A DNA stretch of 64,000 nt from Streptomyces cyanogenus (GTDB lineage: Bacteria > Actinomycetota > Actinomycetes > Streptomycetales > Streptomycetaceae). The translations under genes and the position numbers were made by a program. Shown here piece by piece: positions 34,577-43,763 of the stretch; positions within the stretch are counted from its first letter, which is position 1; each line of letters begins with the position of its first letter. A model generated the notes under the pieces. The model was given only the letters and a program-made list of their open reading frames with translations. It did not search any database and had not been told where the DNA came from. The stretch is from assembly GCF_017526105.1 (NCBI RefSeq), contig NZ_CP071839.1:2408501-2472500 (forward strand). Reading direction: 5' to 3'.

Positions 34577-34730
34577 CGCCCCGCCCCCACCTCCCGGCCT
34601 TCCCGCCCCACGTCGCGCGCCCCGCACCCGTTGCACTCCTTCCGCGCCCCTGCGTACGTCCCCTCGCGCCCTGCCGGGCGGCGGCTCCGGCCGGGATAGT
34701 GGCCGTTCCGTCGGGGTCCGGGAGGTCACG

Positions 34731-36704
34731 GTGAGCAAGAGGCGGGAGGCGGCCGAGCCCGTGGTGTCGGCGTCGGAGCGGCTGCTGTTCGGCGGGCCGC
34801 TGCGCTACGACATGGGCTGGAACCAGCACGCCGACGCGTTCCTGACGCTCGGCTTCCGGGCGATGCTGACCCGGCTGCCCGGCATGCTGGCGTCCAGTCT
34901 CCGGCTGGCCCGGCAGGCCGACGCGCGGGCCGCCCGGGTGGTGCTGGCCGCCGAGCTGGGCCGGGGCGCGGCCCAGGCGGTGAGCCTGCTGGCGGTGAAC
35001 AGCGCGCTCGGCGAACTGCTCACCGGTCCCGACATCGGGCAGCGGCTGCGCTCGGCCGCCCCTGCCCTCGGGGTGATGGCCGCCGTGATGCTGGTCGCCG
35101 CGCTGCTGCGGGCCGCCTCCACCTACGCCACCGGACGGCTCGAACCCAAGGTGGAGCGGGTGGCGACCGAGCTGTACCTGGAGCGGGCGGCGAACGTGGA
35201 ACTGGCCGCGATCGAGGACCACGCCTTCCACAAGCTGCTGGACACGGCCCAGTACGGCGTCCGGTCCGCCCAGCACATGATCAGTTACAGCGCCCGGGTG
35301 ATCAACGCGATGATCTCGCTGATCGCCGCGGCGGGCGTGCTCACCGTGCTGCATCCCGCGCTGCTGCCCCTCCTGGTCACCATGACCCTGCCCAGCGCCT
35401 GGAGCGCGCTGACCAACGCCCGGCGCCGCTACGAGTCCTTCCACACCTGGGTGCAGCACGCCCGGGCCGGCCAGCTGATCGGCAGCCTGCTCACCGAGCC
35501 GGCCGCCGCTCCCGAGATCCGGGTGCACGGGGTGGGCCCGTTCCTGCTGCGCCACTTCCGGTCCATGTCGGAGACCGCGGAGGCGGAGCAGGCCCGGCTG
35601 TCCCGGCTGGCCGCGCGGACCGGTCTGATCGCCGCGGGCTGGACGGGCCTCGCGACCCTCGCCACGTACGCGACGCTGGGTGCGCTGCTGCTGGCCGGTG
35701 CGATGGCCCTGTCGGTGGCCGGTACGGCGGTGATCGCGATCCGCACGGGCGCGGCGAGCCTGGACACGCTGGTGCTGGAGATCAACCAGCTGCACGAGGA
35801 GGCCCTGTTCGTGGGCGACCTGCAGCGGATGTACGTCGCGGCGGCCGAGCGGGCCATCCCGGCGGGTGGGGAGCCGCTGCCGGAGGACCCGAAGGAGGTC
35901 CGCTTCGAGAACGTCACCTTCACTTACCCCCACGACGCGGGCCCCGGCGACGGGTCCACGGGCATCCCGCCCCGCCCCGCCCTCGACGACGTCAGTCTCA
36001 CCCTGCCCCTCGGCCGGATCATCGCGCTCGTCGGGGAGAACGGCTCGGGCAAGACCACGCTGGTCAAGCTGCTCGCGGGGCTGTACACGCCCGACCGGGG
36101 CCGGATCCTGTGGGACGGCGTCGACGCCGCGCGGGCCGACCGGCGGCTGCTCGCCGACCGTATCGCGATGGTGGCCCAGGACTTCAAGCGCTGGCCGTTC
36201 ACCGCCCGGGTCAACGTGGCGATCGGCCGCTCCGCCGCCCCGATGACCGACGAGCGGCTGGCCGCGTCGATCGCCGAGGCGGGGGCCGAGGGCCTGGTCG
36301 CGGATCTGCCGCGCGGCCTGGACACGCTGCTGGCCAGGAACTTCAGCGGCGGGCACGAGCTGTCCGGCGGTCAGTGGCAGCGGCTCGGCATCGCCCGGGC
36401 GGCCTACCGGCGCGGGAGCATCCTGATCGTGGACGAGCCGACGGCGGCGCTGGACGCGCGGGCCGAGCTGGAGGTGTTCGAAAAGATCCGGGCGCTGGCC
36501 CGGGGCGGGCAGACCGTCGTCCTGATCACCCACCGGCTGGCCTCCGTCCGGCACGCCGACCTGGTGCACGTGCTGGAGCACGGGCGCCTCGTGGAGTCCG
36601 GCACTCCGCAGGAACTGCTAAACAGGGGTGGGGTCTACGCCGACCTGTACACGCTCCAGGCGCAGCAGTTCACGGCGCGGGTACCGGCGCCGAGGCCGGG
36701 CTGA
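34731..36704 (+). CDS. ABC exporter, fused permease and ATPase
   Basis: A 657-residue half-transporter. About six membrane helices occupy residues 65-390, followed by a nucleotide-binding domain. Walker A is ALVGENGSGKTTLVKLLAG, signature HELSGGQWQRLGIARAA, Walker B ILIVDEPTAALDARAE and switch His VLITHRLASVRHADLV. The ATPase part contains an insert rich in Pro/Gly (DAGPGDGSTGIPPRP). It would export a lipid, peptide or drug as a homodimer; Streptomyces has many such proteins next to lantibiotic or unknown loci, but no precursor gene is here. The GTG at 34731 follows GGAGG at five bases' spacing. Confidence 0.92.
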   Translation: MSKRREAAEPVVSASERLLFGGPLRYDMGWNQHADAFLTLGFRAMLTRLPGMLASSLRLARQADARAARVVLAAELGRGAAQAVSLLAVNSALGELLTGPDIGQRLRSAAPALGVMAAVMLVAALLRAASTYATGRLEPKVERVATELYLERAANVELAAIEDHAFHKLLDTAQYGVRSAQHMISYSARVINAMISLIAAAGVLTVLHPALLPLLVTMTLPSAWSALTNARRRYESFHTWVQHARAGQLIGSLLTEPAAAPEIRVHGVGPFLLRHFRSMSETAEAEQARLSRLAARTGLIAAGWTGLATLATYATLGALLLAGAMALSVAGTAVIAIRTGAASLDTLVLEINQLHEEALFVGDLQRMYVAAAERAIPAGGEPLPEDPKEVRFENVTFTYPHDAGPGDGSTGIPPRPALDDVSLTLPLGRIIALVGENGSGKTTLVKLLAGLYTPDRGRILWDGVDAARADRRLLADRIAMVAQDFKRWPFTARVNVAIGRSAAPMTDERLAASIAEAGAEGLVADLPRGLDTLLARNFSGGHELSGGQWQRLGIARAAYRRGSILIVDEPTAALDARAELEVFEKIRALARGGQTVVLITHRLASVRHADLVHVLEHGRLVESGTPQELLNRGGVYADLYTLQAQQFTARVPAPRPG

Positions 36705-36720
36705 CCCGCCCGGGCCGACC

Positions 36721-36897
36721 TCAGTCGGCGGCCTCCGCCCCGCGGACGATCACCAGGAACGTGTCCGTCGCGAGGTCCATCACGACCTCGGCGGGCAGGC
36801 CTTCGAGACGCCGCGCGTGCGCGAACTCCTCGGCGGGCCGGGATCCCCTCGGACCGCCGGCGGGAAAGCGTTCGAGCACCGTTCGCCCGTTCACCAT
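36721..36897 (-). CDS. Small conserved hypothetical protein (58 aa)
   Basis: The frame from ATG 36897 encodes MVNGRTVLERFPAGG..., ending VVMDLATDTFLVIVRGAEAAD. A strong ribosome binding site, GGAGGTGCGAG, lies directly before the ATG, and codon use is G+C-biased in the third position, so I accept it as a gene. The C-terminal strand pattern with VMDLATDTFLVIVR suggests a small alpha/beta fold. Function unknown. It is convergent with the ABC exporter, separated by 16 bases. Confidence 0.65.
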   Translation of the reverse strand: MVNGRTVLERFPAGGPRGSRPAEEFAHARRLEGLPAEVVMDLATDTFLVIVRGAEAAD

Positions 36898-37255
36898 CTC
36901 GCACCTCCAGAAAGCGTCGTACGTATAGGAGTTAACGCTCCGGAGAGGGGAATCGGCTCGCTCGGTGACGGGACTGAGACAATGGCGACACCGGGTCGGC
37001 GCTGACCGTGAGGATCCGTTCACCTTGTGACACGAAGCGGACCCTCCGCATCAGCCGACGGCACCTTCCACGCGAAGGCGGTCTCCCTGGGCAGCCGGTG
37101 ACGACCAGGTCGGCGGGAGAGGCGCTCGCAGGCCCCACGGCACTCATGAGCCCAACGTACGGCCCTCCCGCCCGCTGACGTGAGCCGAACCGCGCATCCG
37201 GTCACGGACCATCGCACGCCCTGGTGGGCAGGCGCGCCGGGACCGGTGGAGACGG
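36898..37255. other. 358-bp intergenic region
   Basis: It separates the small hypothetical gene from the FUSC gene stop. It contains an A/T-richer stretch (36915-36935) that is a likely promoter zone for the small gene. A frame on the minus strand at 36932-37147 is not convincing because its composition does not favour G/C at third positions. Confidence 0.5.
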
Positions 37256-39109
37256 CTACGCGGCGGCGGGCAGCGGTACCCGCACGCCCCGCTGCTCCAG
37301 CTCACCCAGTGCCTCGCGCAGTTGGCGCAGGTGGCGGGGGGTCAGCCGTCCGGTGTCGTCGAGGTGGACGGCGCAGGCCGTGGTGGTGTCCACGAGCCGT
37401 TCCAGCACCTCGGCGACGGCATCCGTGCCCTCGGTGTGCCGGGCCAGGGCGGGCAGTTCGGCGGCGGCGAGCGCGATGGCGGTCCGGGCCTCGGCGAGGG
37501 TCCGGTAGGCCTCCCGGCGCAGCGCCCACCGCTCGGCGCGGTCGCCGGACTCGCCGAGGACGTGCAGGAGATAGGCGTGCGCGGCGCCGCCGGCCGCCGC
37601 GAGCCGGGCCCGCACCCCGCCGCCCCGCTCCCCCGGCATCGGCAGGTGCCCCACGACCAGCACGAGCACGCAGGCCAGCAGGGTCTCGCCGATCCGGCTG
37701 ATCGAGGCCTGCGGCTCCCCGCCGGCCATGACCAGGGCGAGGACGAGGACGGTGATGACGGCGGTGAGCGCCGCGAAGTTCCGGGTGGCGACCGGTATAG
37801 CGGCACCACAGACCGCCACCAGCGCGATCAGCCCCACCGGGCGCGGCAGCAGCGCGGCGAAGCCGGCGAACACCACGGCACCGAGCACGGTTCCGGCGGC
37901 CCGGCACAGCACCCGGGAGGCGAGCGGGCCGAGGTCGGGCTTGACGAGGAAGACGGCGGTGACGGGCAGCCAGTACCAGTGCGTGTGCGGCCCGTACCAG
38001 CGGCTGTGGTGCAGGGCCTGGGCGATGGCGGCGCTGGCGCCGAAGCAGAGGGCGACGCGCAGCCCGTACTCGCGGCCACCGGCCCCGAACGCGGCCCGCA
38101 GCGCATGCCGGACACCCCGGCGCCGGCCCAGCAGTCCGCGGTGGGCGCCCTCGCCCCGGTCGAAGGTGTCGGCGGCACGCAGCAGGGCGTCGTCCAGGGC
38201 GCGCAGGGCGGGCGCCGACCGGTGCGGGGCGGGCAGCGGGCCGGTGCCGGTGTTGCCGCGGACGGCGGCGGCGAGCCGCCCGGGCCCCTCCGCCGCCCGC
38301 GCCGGCACGGGCTCCCCCGCCCAGTACAGGGCGGTGGCGGCCTCGGCGAGGGGCAGGGCCGCCGCGAACTGCGCATGCAGCCGGCGCTCGGCGGCCGAGC
38401 TCGCGTACCGGCGCAGCCGGGGCCCGGCGAGGGCGTCCTGGGCGTGGTCGAGCGCGGCGGTGAGCGCGGCCCGCCGGGCGGTGGCGTGCTCATCGCCCAC
38501 GGCGGCGACGAGCGCGGCGATCGCGTCGTACACGTCGGCGACCGCCTGCCGCTCGCCGTCGAAGCGGAAGTCTCCGGCGAGCGAACCGGGGGTGGGCAGG
38601 ACGAGCCGCAGCACCAGCAGCCAGCAGGCGCCTGCCAGGAAGGCCAGGGCGCGCAGCCAGCCGCTCTCGGCGGCCGGCATCCCGGCGCCGATGGCCGCGG
38701 CGACGAGCAGGTGCGTACCGGCGGCGGAGGCGACGGGCCCGGCGGCACTGACGCCGCCGGCGACCAGTCCGAGCACGGTGAGCGCCAGGGTCAGCGGTAC
38801 GGCGGCCAGCCCCTGCCCGGCGTACGTCCCCAGGAGGAGCCCCAGCGCACCGGCCAGCGCGGGCACCCCGAGACGCTTGACCGACGCCCGCCGGCTGCCG
38901 GGCCGGTCGTTGATGCCGGCCAGCATCGCGGCGATGGCGGCGATCACACCGAGGGCCGTCTGCCCGGCGAGCACCCCCGCCGCCAGCAACGGCCCAGCGG
39001 CGAGAGCGCCCCGGCACACCGCGCTCCAGGGGACGGGTCCGCGCTGGGCACGGAAGGCATGGGCGAGCCAGAGGGGTACGGCGGGCCGGGACACAGGGCT
39101 CCTGTTCAT
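37256..39109 (-). CDS. FUSC-family membrane protein
   Basis: A 617-residue protein with two bundles of five to six helices separated by a soluble segment, the layout of the fusaric acid/aromatic acid exporter-like FUSC family (YccS, AaeB). The first bundle begins AVCRGALAAGPLLAAGVLAGQTALGVIAAIAAMLAGINDRPGSRR; the second contains YWLPVTAVFLVKPDLGPLASRVLCRAAGTVLGAVVF, the family's hallmark. The ATG at 39109 starts MNRSPVSRPAVPLWLAHAF. AaeB relatives export hydroxybenzoates, but no aromatic-acid genes adjoin it, so the substrate is open. Confidence 0.88.
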   Translation of the reverse strand: MNRSPVSRPAVPLWLAHAFRAQRGPVPWSAVCRGALAAGPLLAAGVLAGQTALGVIAAIAAMLAGINDRPGSRRASVKRLGVPALAGALGLLLGTYAGQGLAAVPLTLALTVLGLVAGGVSAAGPVASAAGTHLLVAAAIGAGMPAAESGWLRALAFLAGACWLLVLRLVLPTPGSLAGDFRFDGERQAVADVYDAIAALVAAVGDEHATARRAALTAALDHAQDALAGPRLRRYASSAAERRLHAQFAAALPLAEAATALYWAGEPVPARAAEGPGRLAAAVRGNTGTGPLPAPHRSAPALRALDDALLRAADTFDRGEGAHRGLLGRRRGVRHALRAAFGAGGREYGLRVALCFGASAAIAQALHHSRWYGPHTHWYWLPVTAVFLVKPDLGPLASRVLCRAAGTVLGAVVFAGFAALLPRPVGLIALVAVCGAAIPVATRNFAALTAVITVLVLALVMAGGEPQASISRIGETLLACVLVLVVGHLPMPGERGGGVRARLAAAGGAAHAYLLHVLGESGDRAERWALRREAYRTLAEARTAIALAAAELPALARHTEGTDAVAEVLERLVDTTTACAVHLDDTGRLTPRHLRQLREALGELEQRGVRVPLPAAA

Positions 39110-39236
39110 ACGAGGGCGGGGGTGGGCCTTCGGACGACGGTGGCCGGTGGAGTGCTTCCACGGTAGAGCGCGTTCCCCCGGCAAACGGGCCGATCACGTT
39201 TCACCCGTGTGAAAGGTGCCGGGACAGCCGATTTCT

Positions 39237-40004
39237 TTATGAACGCAATGCCCCGGCGATGATCTTCCCGGCGTCGGTCACCGCGGTGGTGAGGGCGGCC
39301 GGCTCGGCCCGCAGGGCGCCCACGACCGCGTCGACCTCCCGCAGCCCGGCCCGCTCCAGCAGCCGCTTCTCGTTCGTCACCCACTCGCCGCGGGCCGCGA
39401 GCACGGCGTGGGCGGCCTGCGCGGCGGCCGTGGCGAGGGCACCGGCGGTCTCGGTGAGGCGGCCGTGCGGGGCGTGGTGGGCCTCGGCGTAGGAGAGGGT
39501 GGCGCGGGCGGTGCCGGACCAGCGGTCGAAAGCGGTGCGGCGCAGCTTCGGCGGGTAGGCGGCGGGGCGCGGGAGATCACCGCGCAGCACCCGGTTCAGT
39601 GCCAGCTCGGCGACGACCAGGTAGGTGGGGATCCCGGCCAGGTGGAACAGCAGCGGCTCCACCCGGAAGCGGCCCTCCTCCGCCTCGGCCAGCTCGTGCT
39701 CGACGACGTCCAGGTCCCGGTAGTGCACGTCGACCCGGCGCCCCTCGATCGTCAGCCAGGCACCGCCGTTGAAGACACCGCCGCCCCAGCCGCCGAGATC
39801 GGAGACCTCACCGGGCCAGCCGAGGGCGCGCAGGTCGTCCGGATCGAACGGGCCGCGGTAGTAGACGGCCAGGTCCCAGTCGCTGTCCGGGCGGTGGGTG
39901 CCCTCGGCACGGGAGCCGCCGAGGGCGACGGCCCGGACGGCGGGAAGGGCGGCCAGCCGGTCGGCGGTACCGGCGAGGAAGCCGGCGTCGGAGGAGGAAG
40001 GCAT
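39237..40004 (-). CDS. Minimal nucleotidyltransferase-type protein with C-terminal helical domain
   Basis: A 255-residue protein. The polymerase-beta-type nucleotidyltransferase core is LGGSRAEGTHRPDSDWDLAVYY, i.e. GS followed by DxD, with a third acidic residue in RRVDVHYRDLD. The C-terminal 120 residues are helical. This architecture resembles aminoglycoside and lincosamide nucleotidyltransferases and other small-molecule NTases, so resistance is possible, but acceptors differ widely. The ATG at 40004 is used; an upstream start 8 codons away is in frame but lacks a ribosome site. It starts near a short direct repeat, GAACCGGGACGGACACCT, at 40148-40184. Confidence 0.85.
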   Translation of the reverse strand: MPSSSDAGFLAGTADRLAALPAVRAVALGGSRAEGTHRPDSDWDLAVYYRGPFDPDDLRALGWPGEVSDLGGWGGGVFNGGAWLTIEGRRVDVHYRDLDVVEHELAEAEEGRFRVEPLLFHLAGIPTYLVVAELALNRVLRGDLPRPAAYPPKLRRTAFDRWSGTARATLSYAEAHHAPHGRLTETAGALATAAAQAAHAVLAARGEWVTNEKRLLERAGLREVDAVVGALRAEPAALTTAVTDAGKIIAGALRS

Positions 40005-40212
40005 GCGTCCACCCTGGCTCAGTCCCACCGAGGCCCGCTCCTGAAATTCCGCCGGGCCGTCGGGCAGGTGAAGGTGGGCCGGTCGGCCCGCTGACGGCGA
40101 ACCCGACCTGCCCGGTGACGGCGAACCCGATCCGCCCGGTGACGGTGAACCGGGACGGACACCTCGTGAACCGGGACGGACACCTGTTGAGGAACGCCTG
40201 TGCTCGCAGGCT

Positions 40213-40908
40213 CTACGGCAGCCCGGCCGCGTCCGCCGCCCTGCGCAGCACCTCGCGGAGCATGTCGGTGGTGAGCCGGCCGGTGAAGGTGTTGCGCTGG
40301 CTGACGTGGAAGCAGCCGAAGAGATCCAGGCCGTCGAGCGCGACCCGGGCGCCGTGGGCGAAGGCCGGGCGGGGGCGGGGCACGGTCCAGCCCGCCTCCG
40401 CGAACGCGGGCAGCGCGGCCTGCCAGCCGAAGGCGCCGAGCACGACCGCGGCCCGCAGCGTCGGCCGGAGCAGCGTCAGCTCCTGGACCAGCCAGGGCCG
40501 GCAGGTGTCCCGCTCACCCGGGGTCGGCTTGTTCGCGGGCGGGGCACAGTGCACGGGCGCGGTGACCCGCACGCCGTACAGCTGAAGTCCGTCATCGGCG
40601 CTGACGGAGGTGGGCTGCGAGGCGAGCCCCACGTCGTACAGCGCCTGGTACAGCACGTCTCCCGAACGGTCGCCGGTGAACATGCGGCCGGTGCGGTTGC
40701 CGCCGTGCGCGGCCGGGGCCAGCCCGATGATCACCAGCCGGGCGTCGGCCGGCCCGAAGCCGGGCACCGGCCGCCCCCAGTACGTCCAGTCGGCGAACGC
40801 GGCCCGTTTCGTACGGGCCACCTCCTCACGCCAGTCGACCAGCCGGGGGCAGGCCCGGCAGTCGGCGACGCGCCGGTCGAGCCGGGCGAGCCCACTGCTG
40901 TCGTCCAT
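40213..40908 (-). CDS. Uracil-DNA glycosylase, family 5 (UDGb)
   Basis: A 231-residue base-excision enzyme. The family-5 motif 1 is IIGLAPAAHGGNRTGRMFTGDRSGD, with Ala-His in place of the catalytic Asp of other UDGs, and motif 2 is CFHVSQRNTFTGRLT. Four cysteines for an Fe-S cluster are present near the N-terminus and middle (CRACPRLVDW; PVHCAPPANKPTPGERDTC). UDGb removes uracil and hypoxanthine and similar deaminated bases. The ATG at 40908 is preceded by TACGGT 6 bases upstream, so it is probably leaderless, but without the TTGTCAGTG element found at other repair genes here. Confidence 0.9.
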   Translation of the reverse strand: MDDSSGLARLDRRVADCRACPRLVDWREEVARTKRAAFADWTYWGRPVPGFGPADARLVIIGLAPAAHGGNRTGRMFTGDRSGDVLYQALYDVGLASQPTSVSADDGLQLYGVRVTAPVHCAPPANKPTPGERDTCRPWLVQELTLLRPTLRAAVVLGAFGWQAALPAFAEAGWTVPRPRPAFAHGARVALDGLDLFGCFHVSQRNTFTGRLTTDMLREVLRRAADAAGLP

Positions 40909-41262
40909 ACCGCCACCGTATGCCCCGGAAACCGGCCCCCTGCCGCGAGGTCCGCGCAGCGGCAAGAGCCGGCCGACACCGACCCGGCCCCCACGGGCAA
41001 GCCAGGGGATGGGGGTGTCTATCGGTGCGAGCCAGGCTGCCCCACATTGCCCAGTCGGCGAGCCAAGCTCCACACGTTGCCATGCGGGCCGGCCAGGGAA
41101 TGCCGGTGCCTTGCGTGCCCGGCATGGGCGGGCCGAGGGACGCAAGGTTCCCCGCCTGCCCAGCACGGGCGAGCCAAGGGATGCCGGCTGCCCCGCCTGC
41201 CCAGCAAGGGCGCCAGGGAAATGGCTTCCTGAGACGCGGCCCCCGGGCGTTAAGGTCGGGGC
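40909..41262. repeat. Intergenic region with imperfect repeats rich in GGGC(G/A)RGCCARGGRATG units
   Basis: The 354-bp gap between divergent UDG and S4 genes holds several related units ending in CCA-GG-ATG near 40996, 41088, 41170 and 41210. One exact pair is CCCCGCCTGCCCAGCA at 41150-41165 and 41191-41206, a 41-bp period. No gene is apparent. Confidence 0.7.
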
Positions 41263-41961
41263 ATGGCTTCCGAGGATGCGGACGAGAACGTGGACCGTGG
41301 GACCGGCGAGGAGACCGGTGCGCCGGGTGGAGCGAGCCCCGACCCCGCCCCCACTCCCTCTGCCCCCTCCCCCGCCCCTCTCCCCTCCCCCTCCGACCAG
41401 CCCCTCGATCCGAAGATCGCCGCCGCGGTGGCCGCCGCCGAGGCCGCCGGGCCCGCTGACGGCGGGACCGTCCGCATCGACAGCTGGATTTGGGCCGTCC
41501 GCCTGATCAAGACCCGTTCCCTCGGCGCCGCCGCATGCCGTGGCGGGCATGTGCACGTGAACGGCGAGCGGGTGAAGCCCGCCTACTCCGTGCGCGTCGG
41601 CGACGAGGTACGGCTCCGGCAGGAGGGCCGGGAACGGATCGTGATCGTCAAGCGCCTCATCCGCAAGCGGGTCGGCGCACCCGTGGCCGCCCAGTGCTAC
41701 GTCGACAACTCCCCTCCGCCGCCGCCCCGCGAGGCCGTCGCCCCCGCCGGCCTGCGCGACCGCGGCGCCGGCCGTCCCACCAAGCGGGACCGCCGCGAAC
41801 TCGAACGCCTCCGCGGCCTCGCCGGCCCCGGCACCCCCGCAGGCTTCCCGAGCGTCCCCGGCTTCGGCAACCCAGGCCCCTCCGGCGGCCGCGGTCCCTC
41901 CGGTGGCTCCAGCGGGTCCGGTCGCTCCGGCGGGTCCGGTGGGCGACCCCGCGGGCGGTGA
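41263..41961 (+). CDS. S4-domain RNA-binding protein
   Basis: A 232-residue protein. The N-terminal 65 residues are acidic and Pro-rich (PDPAPTPSAPSPAPLP), then an S4 domain: RIDSWIWAVRLIKTRSLGAAACRGGHVHVNGERVKPAYSVRVGDEVRLR. It resembles the Hsp15 heat-shock protein, which binds free 50S subunits with a blocked P-site tRNA, but the C-terminal basic tail (GAGRPTKRDRRELERLRG, then Gly/Ser/Arg-rich repeats) is longer than in E. coli. Ribosome-rescue or rRNA binding is the likely role. The ATG at 41263 is the only good start. Confidence 0.9.
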   Translation: MASEDADENVDRGTGEETGAPGGASPDPAPTPSAPSPAPLPSPSDQPLDPKIAAAVAAAEAAGPADGGTVRIDSWIWAVRLIKTRSLGAAACRGGHVHVNGERVKPAYSVRVGDEVRLRQEGRERIVIVKRLIRKRVGAPVAAQCYVDNSPPPPPREAVAPAGLRDRGAGRPTKRDRRELERLRGLAGPGTPAGFPSVPGFGNPGPSGGRGPSGGSSGSGRSGGSGGRPRGR

Positions 41962-42106
41962 GCCGAGGAGGGCCGCTCCGGAGGACCGAGTCCGTCCACC
42001 GGCCCGGGCGGCGAAGAGGCACCCCCGGTCTCCGGCCACGGCCGCGCCACCGTCGGGCGAGGTCCCTCTGCCCGGCCGGCGGCGTCCGCGGGGACCGGAG
42101 GCGGTG

Positions 42107-42559
42107 TCACCGTCGGCGCAGGAGCCGTAGCAGGTCGGCGTTGTGGGTCCGGCGGGTCCAGGCGATCAGGGTGAGGGGGACGATCAGGATCACCGGGGTC
42201 GCCGCGTTCTGGCCGTCGAACGCCGTGAGCTGGACGATGAACGCCCCCACCATGAGCGCGCTCAGGGCGATCGCCGCCACGGACTGCAGCACCGGCACCA
42301 ACAGCGCGACCGCCCCGGCGAGTTCGAGCGCGCCGATGGTGTACATGGCGCCGCTGCCCCAGCCGATCCGGTCGAAGGACTCGACGGCCGCCGGGTGTGC
42401 GATGAGCTTGGGCAGGGCGCTCGCGATGCCGTAGAACAGGGCGAGCAGGACCTGCACCGTGCGCAGGGCGACCCGGGCCGCACGCGCCCGGCCGGTGTGC
42501 GGGCCGGCGGGGGCCGTGGACGTCGTCGGGGTGCCGGTGGGAGCGGTGGTCTCGGACAT
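42107..42559 (-). CDS. DoxX-family membrane protein
   Basis: A 150-residue membrane protein. After a Thr/Ala/Pro-rich soluble N-terminus of 30 residues come four helices: RTVQVLLALFYGIASALPKLI, GAMYTIGALELAGAVALLVPVLQSVAAIALSALMVGAFIVQLTAF and PVILIVPLTLIAWTRR. This is the DoxX-like fold found in thiosulfate:quinone oxidoreductase subunits and oxidoreductase complexes with SseA/SodA in actinobacteria. The ATG at 42559 follows AGGAGACCCC. No partner oxidoreductase is adjacent, so the role is unassigned. Confidence 0.85.
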   Translation of the reverse strand: MSETTAPTGTPTTSTAPAGPHTGRARAARVALRTVQVLLALFYGIASALPKLIAHPAAVESFDRIGWGSGAMYTIGALELAGAVALLVPVLQSVAAIALSALMVGAFIVQLTAFDGQNAATPVILIVPLTLIAWTRRTHNADLLRLLRRR

Positions 42560-42662
42560 GGGGTCTCCTGGTGCAGCGGTCCACGTTGGTTTCACCGAGG
42601 TAGACCGGACCGGAGCCGAGAACTCATCGCCGCCCGTCGGCACGAGGTGAGCCGCGGACCGC

Positions 42663-43355
42663 CTACGCCGCGGGCACTGCCCTCACCCACATCCCGTCCG
42701 GTGTCAGAGCGGCGTCCACCTCCAGTCCCGCTTCGGCCAGCGCCGACTCGAACTGTTCCTGCGTCAGCGGTCTGGACAGGAACGTCTGGGTCCAGACCGC
42801 GTCGGGGAAGACGTACTCCGCGTGGACCGAGTTCACCCCTTCCCCGGCCGGCTCCACCGAGGCGATCCGCACGGTGAAACCGCTCGGATCGACCCGCTCC
42901 CTGGGCACGTTGGTGTGGTAGTCCGCGCCCTCCCGCTGGATCAGCACACAACCGCCCTCCGCCACATGCCGGACGCAGGTACGCAACAGGCCCCTGCGCA
43001 CCTCCTCGTCACCGGCGTGCACCAGGAAGGACGCGAGCATCACCACGTCGAACTTCTCGCCCAGGTCGAGGTCTTCGATGGAGCTGCGTATCGTGCGCGC
43101 TCCGCGGACCCGGGCCAGCATGTCGGCGGACTCGTCCACCGCCGTGACCGTGAAGCCGCGTTCCAGCAGGGAGTGGGTCACGCGGCCCACCCCGCTGCCC
43201 AGTTCCAGGATGTGTGCCCCGGCCGGCACCGCCGCGGCGATGATGTCCGGCTCGTCGCCCACCGGCAGCCGCGCGTACAGCTCGACCGCGCAGCCGTCCG
43301 GGCTGATCGCACCGGGTCCCGTGCCCTCGTAGCCCTCACGCATCTCGATCCTCAT
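42663..43355 (-). CDS. Class I SAM-dependent methyltransferase
   Basis: A 230-residue methyltransferase. Motif I is AHILELGSGVGRVTHSLLERG, the acidic loop VTAVDESADMLARV, and post-I FDVVMLASFLVHAGDEEVRRGLLRTCVRHVAEGG. The fold is certain; a target cannot be read. The ATG at 43355 starts MRIEMREGYEG; the alternative ATG at 43343 is 4 codons in. It is one of three such enzymes in the window (others at 22790 and 48160) and has no obvious pathway neighbours. Confidence 0.88.
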   Translation of the reverse strand: MRIEMREGYEGTGPGAISPDGCAVELYARLPVGDEPDIIAAAVPAGAHILELGSGVGRVTHSLLERGFTVTAVDESADMLARVRGARTIRSSIEDLDLGEKFDVVMLASFLVHAGDEEVRRGLLRTCVRHVAEGGCVLIQREGADYHTNVPRERVDPSGFTVRIASVEPAGEGVNSVHAEYVFPDAVWTQTFLSRPLTQEQFESALAEAGLEVDAALTPDGMWVRAVPAA

Positions 43356-43763
43356 GCCCGGACAACGGCCCGCAACCGTACGCCCGTTCCCACCCTCCCC
43401 CGGTTCACTCCTTCGAGCTATTCCGCCCGGAACGGGAACCCTTCGTGCCCGATGTGCCGTGGCCGCCCACCCGTGGATGGTCCCCGGCGGCTCGCCCCAC
43501 GGACGTGCGGCGGGGCAGACCGGGCACCGGCAGGTCCGGGTCTTCGAAGACGAACCGGACGGGTTCGGTGCCGGCCGGCCCCCTTCGGCCTCGGCGGACG
43601 GCGTCACTTCGCGCGCCGGTACATGACCGGCCGCGCCGTTTCACCGGCTGTCTCGCCGTTCACCGACCAGGCGCGCCGCTTCATCGACCGGTCGGGCCGC
43701 CACGGCCGAGTGTTGATGCGGGTCGTCGACGGAGAGTACGTTGCAAGCAGGAGTGGTGATCCG
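43356..43763. other. 408-bp divergent intergenic region
   Basis: It separates the methyltransferase start from the small membrane-protein start. Codon-like frames exist on both strands, but none has a ribosome site or biased composition. An in-frame ATG at 43624 would extend the downstream protein by 47 residues; I prefer the later ATG because AGGAG lies before it. Confidence 0.45.

Noticed and set aside
34731..36704. ABC exporter as part of a lantibiotic or siderophore cluster
   Set aside because: No precursor peptide, modification enzyme or regulator is adjacent.
36932..37147. Minus-strand frame in the gap before the FUSC gene
   Set aside because: No ribosome site and third-position composition is not biased; the frame is interrupted when compared with the expected coding pattern.
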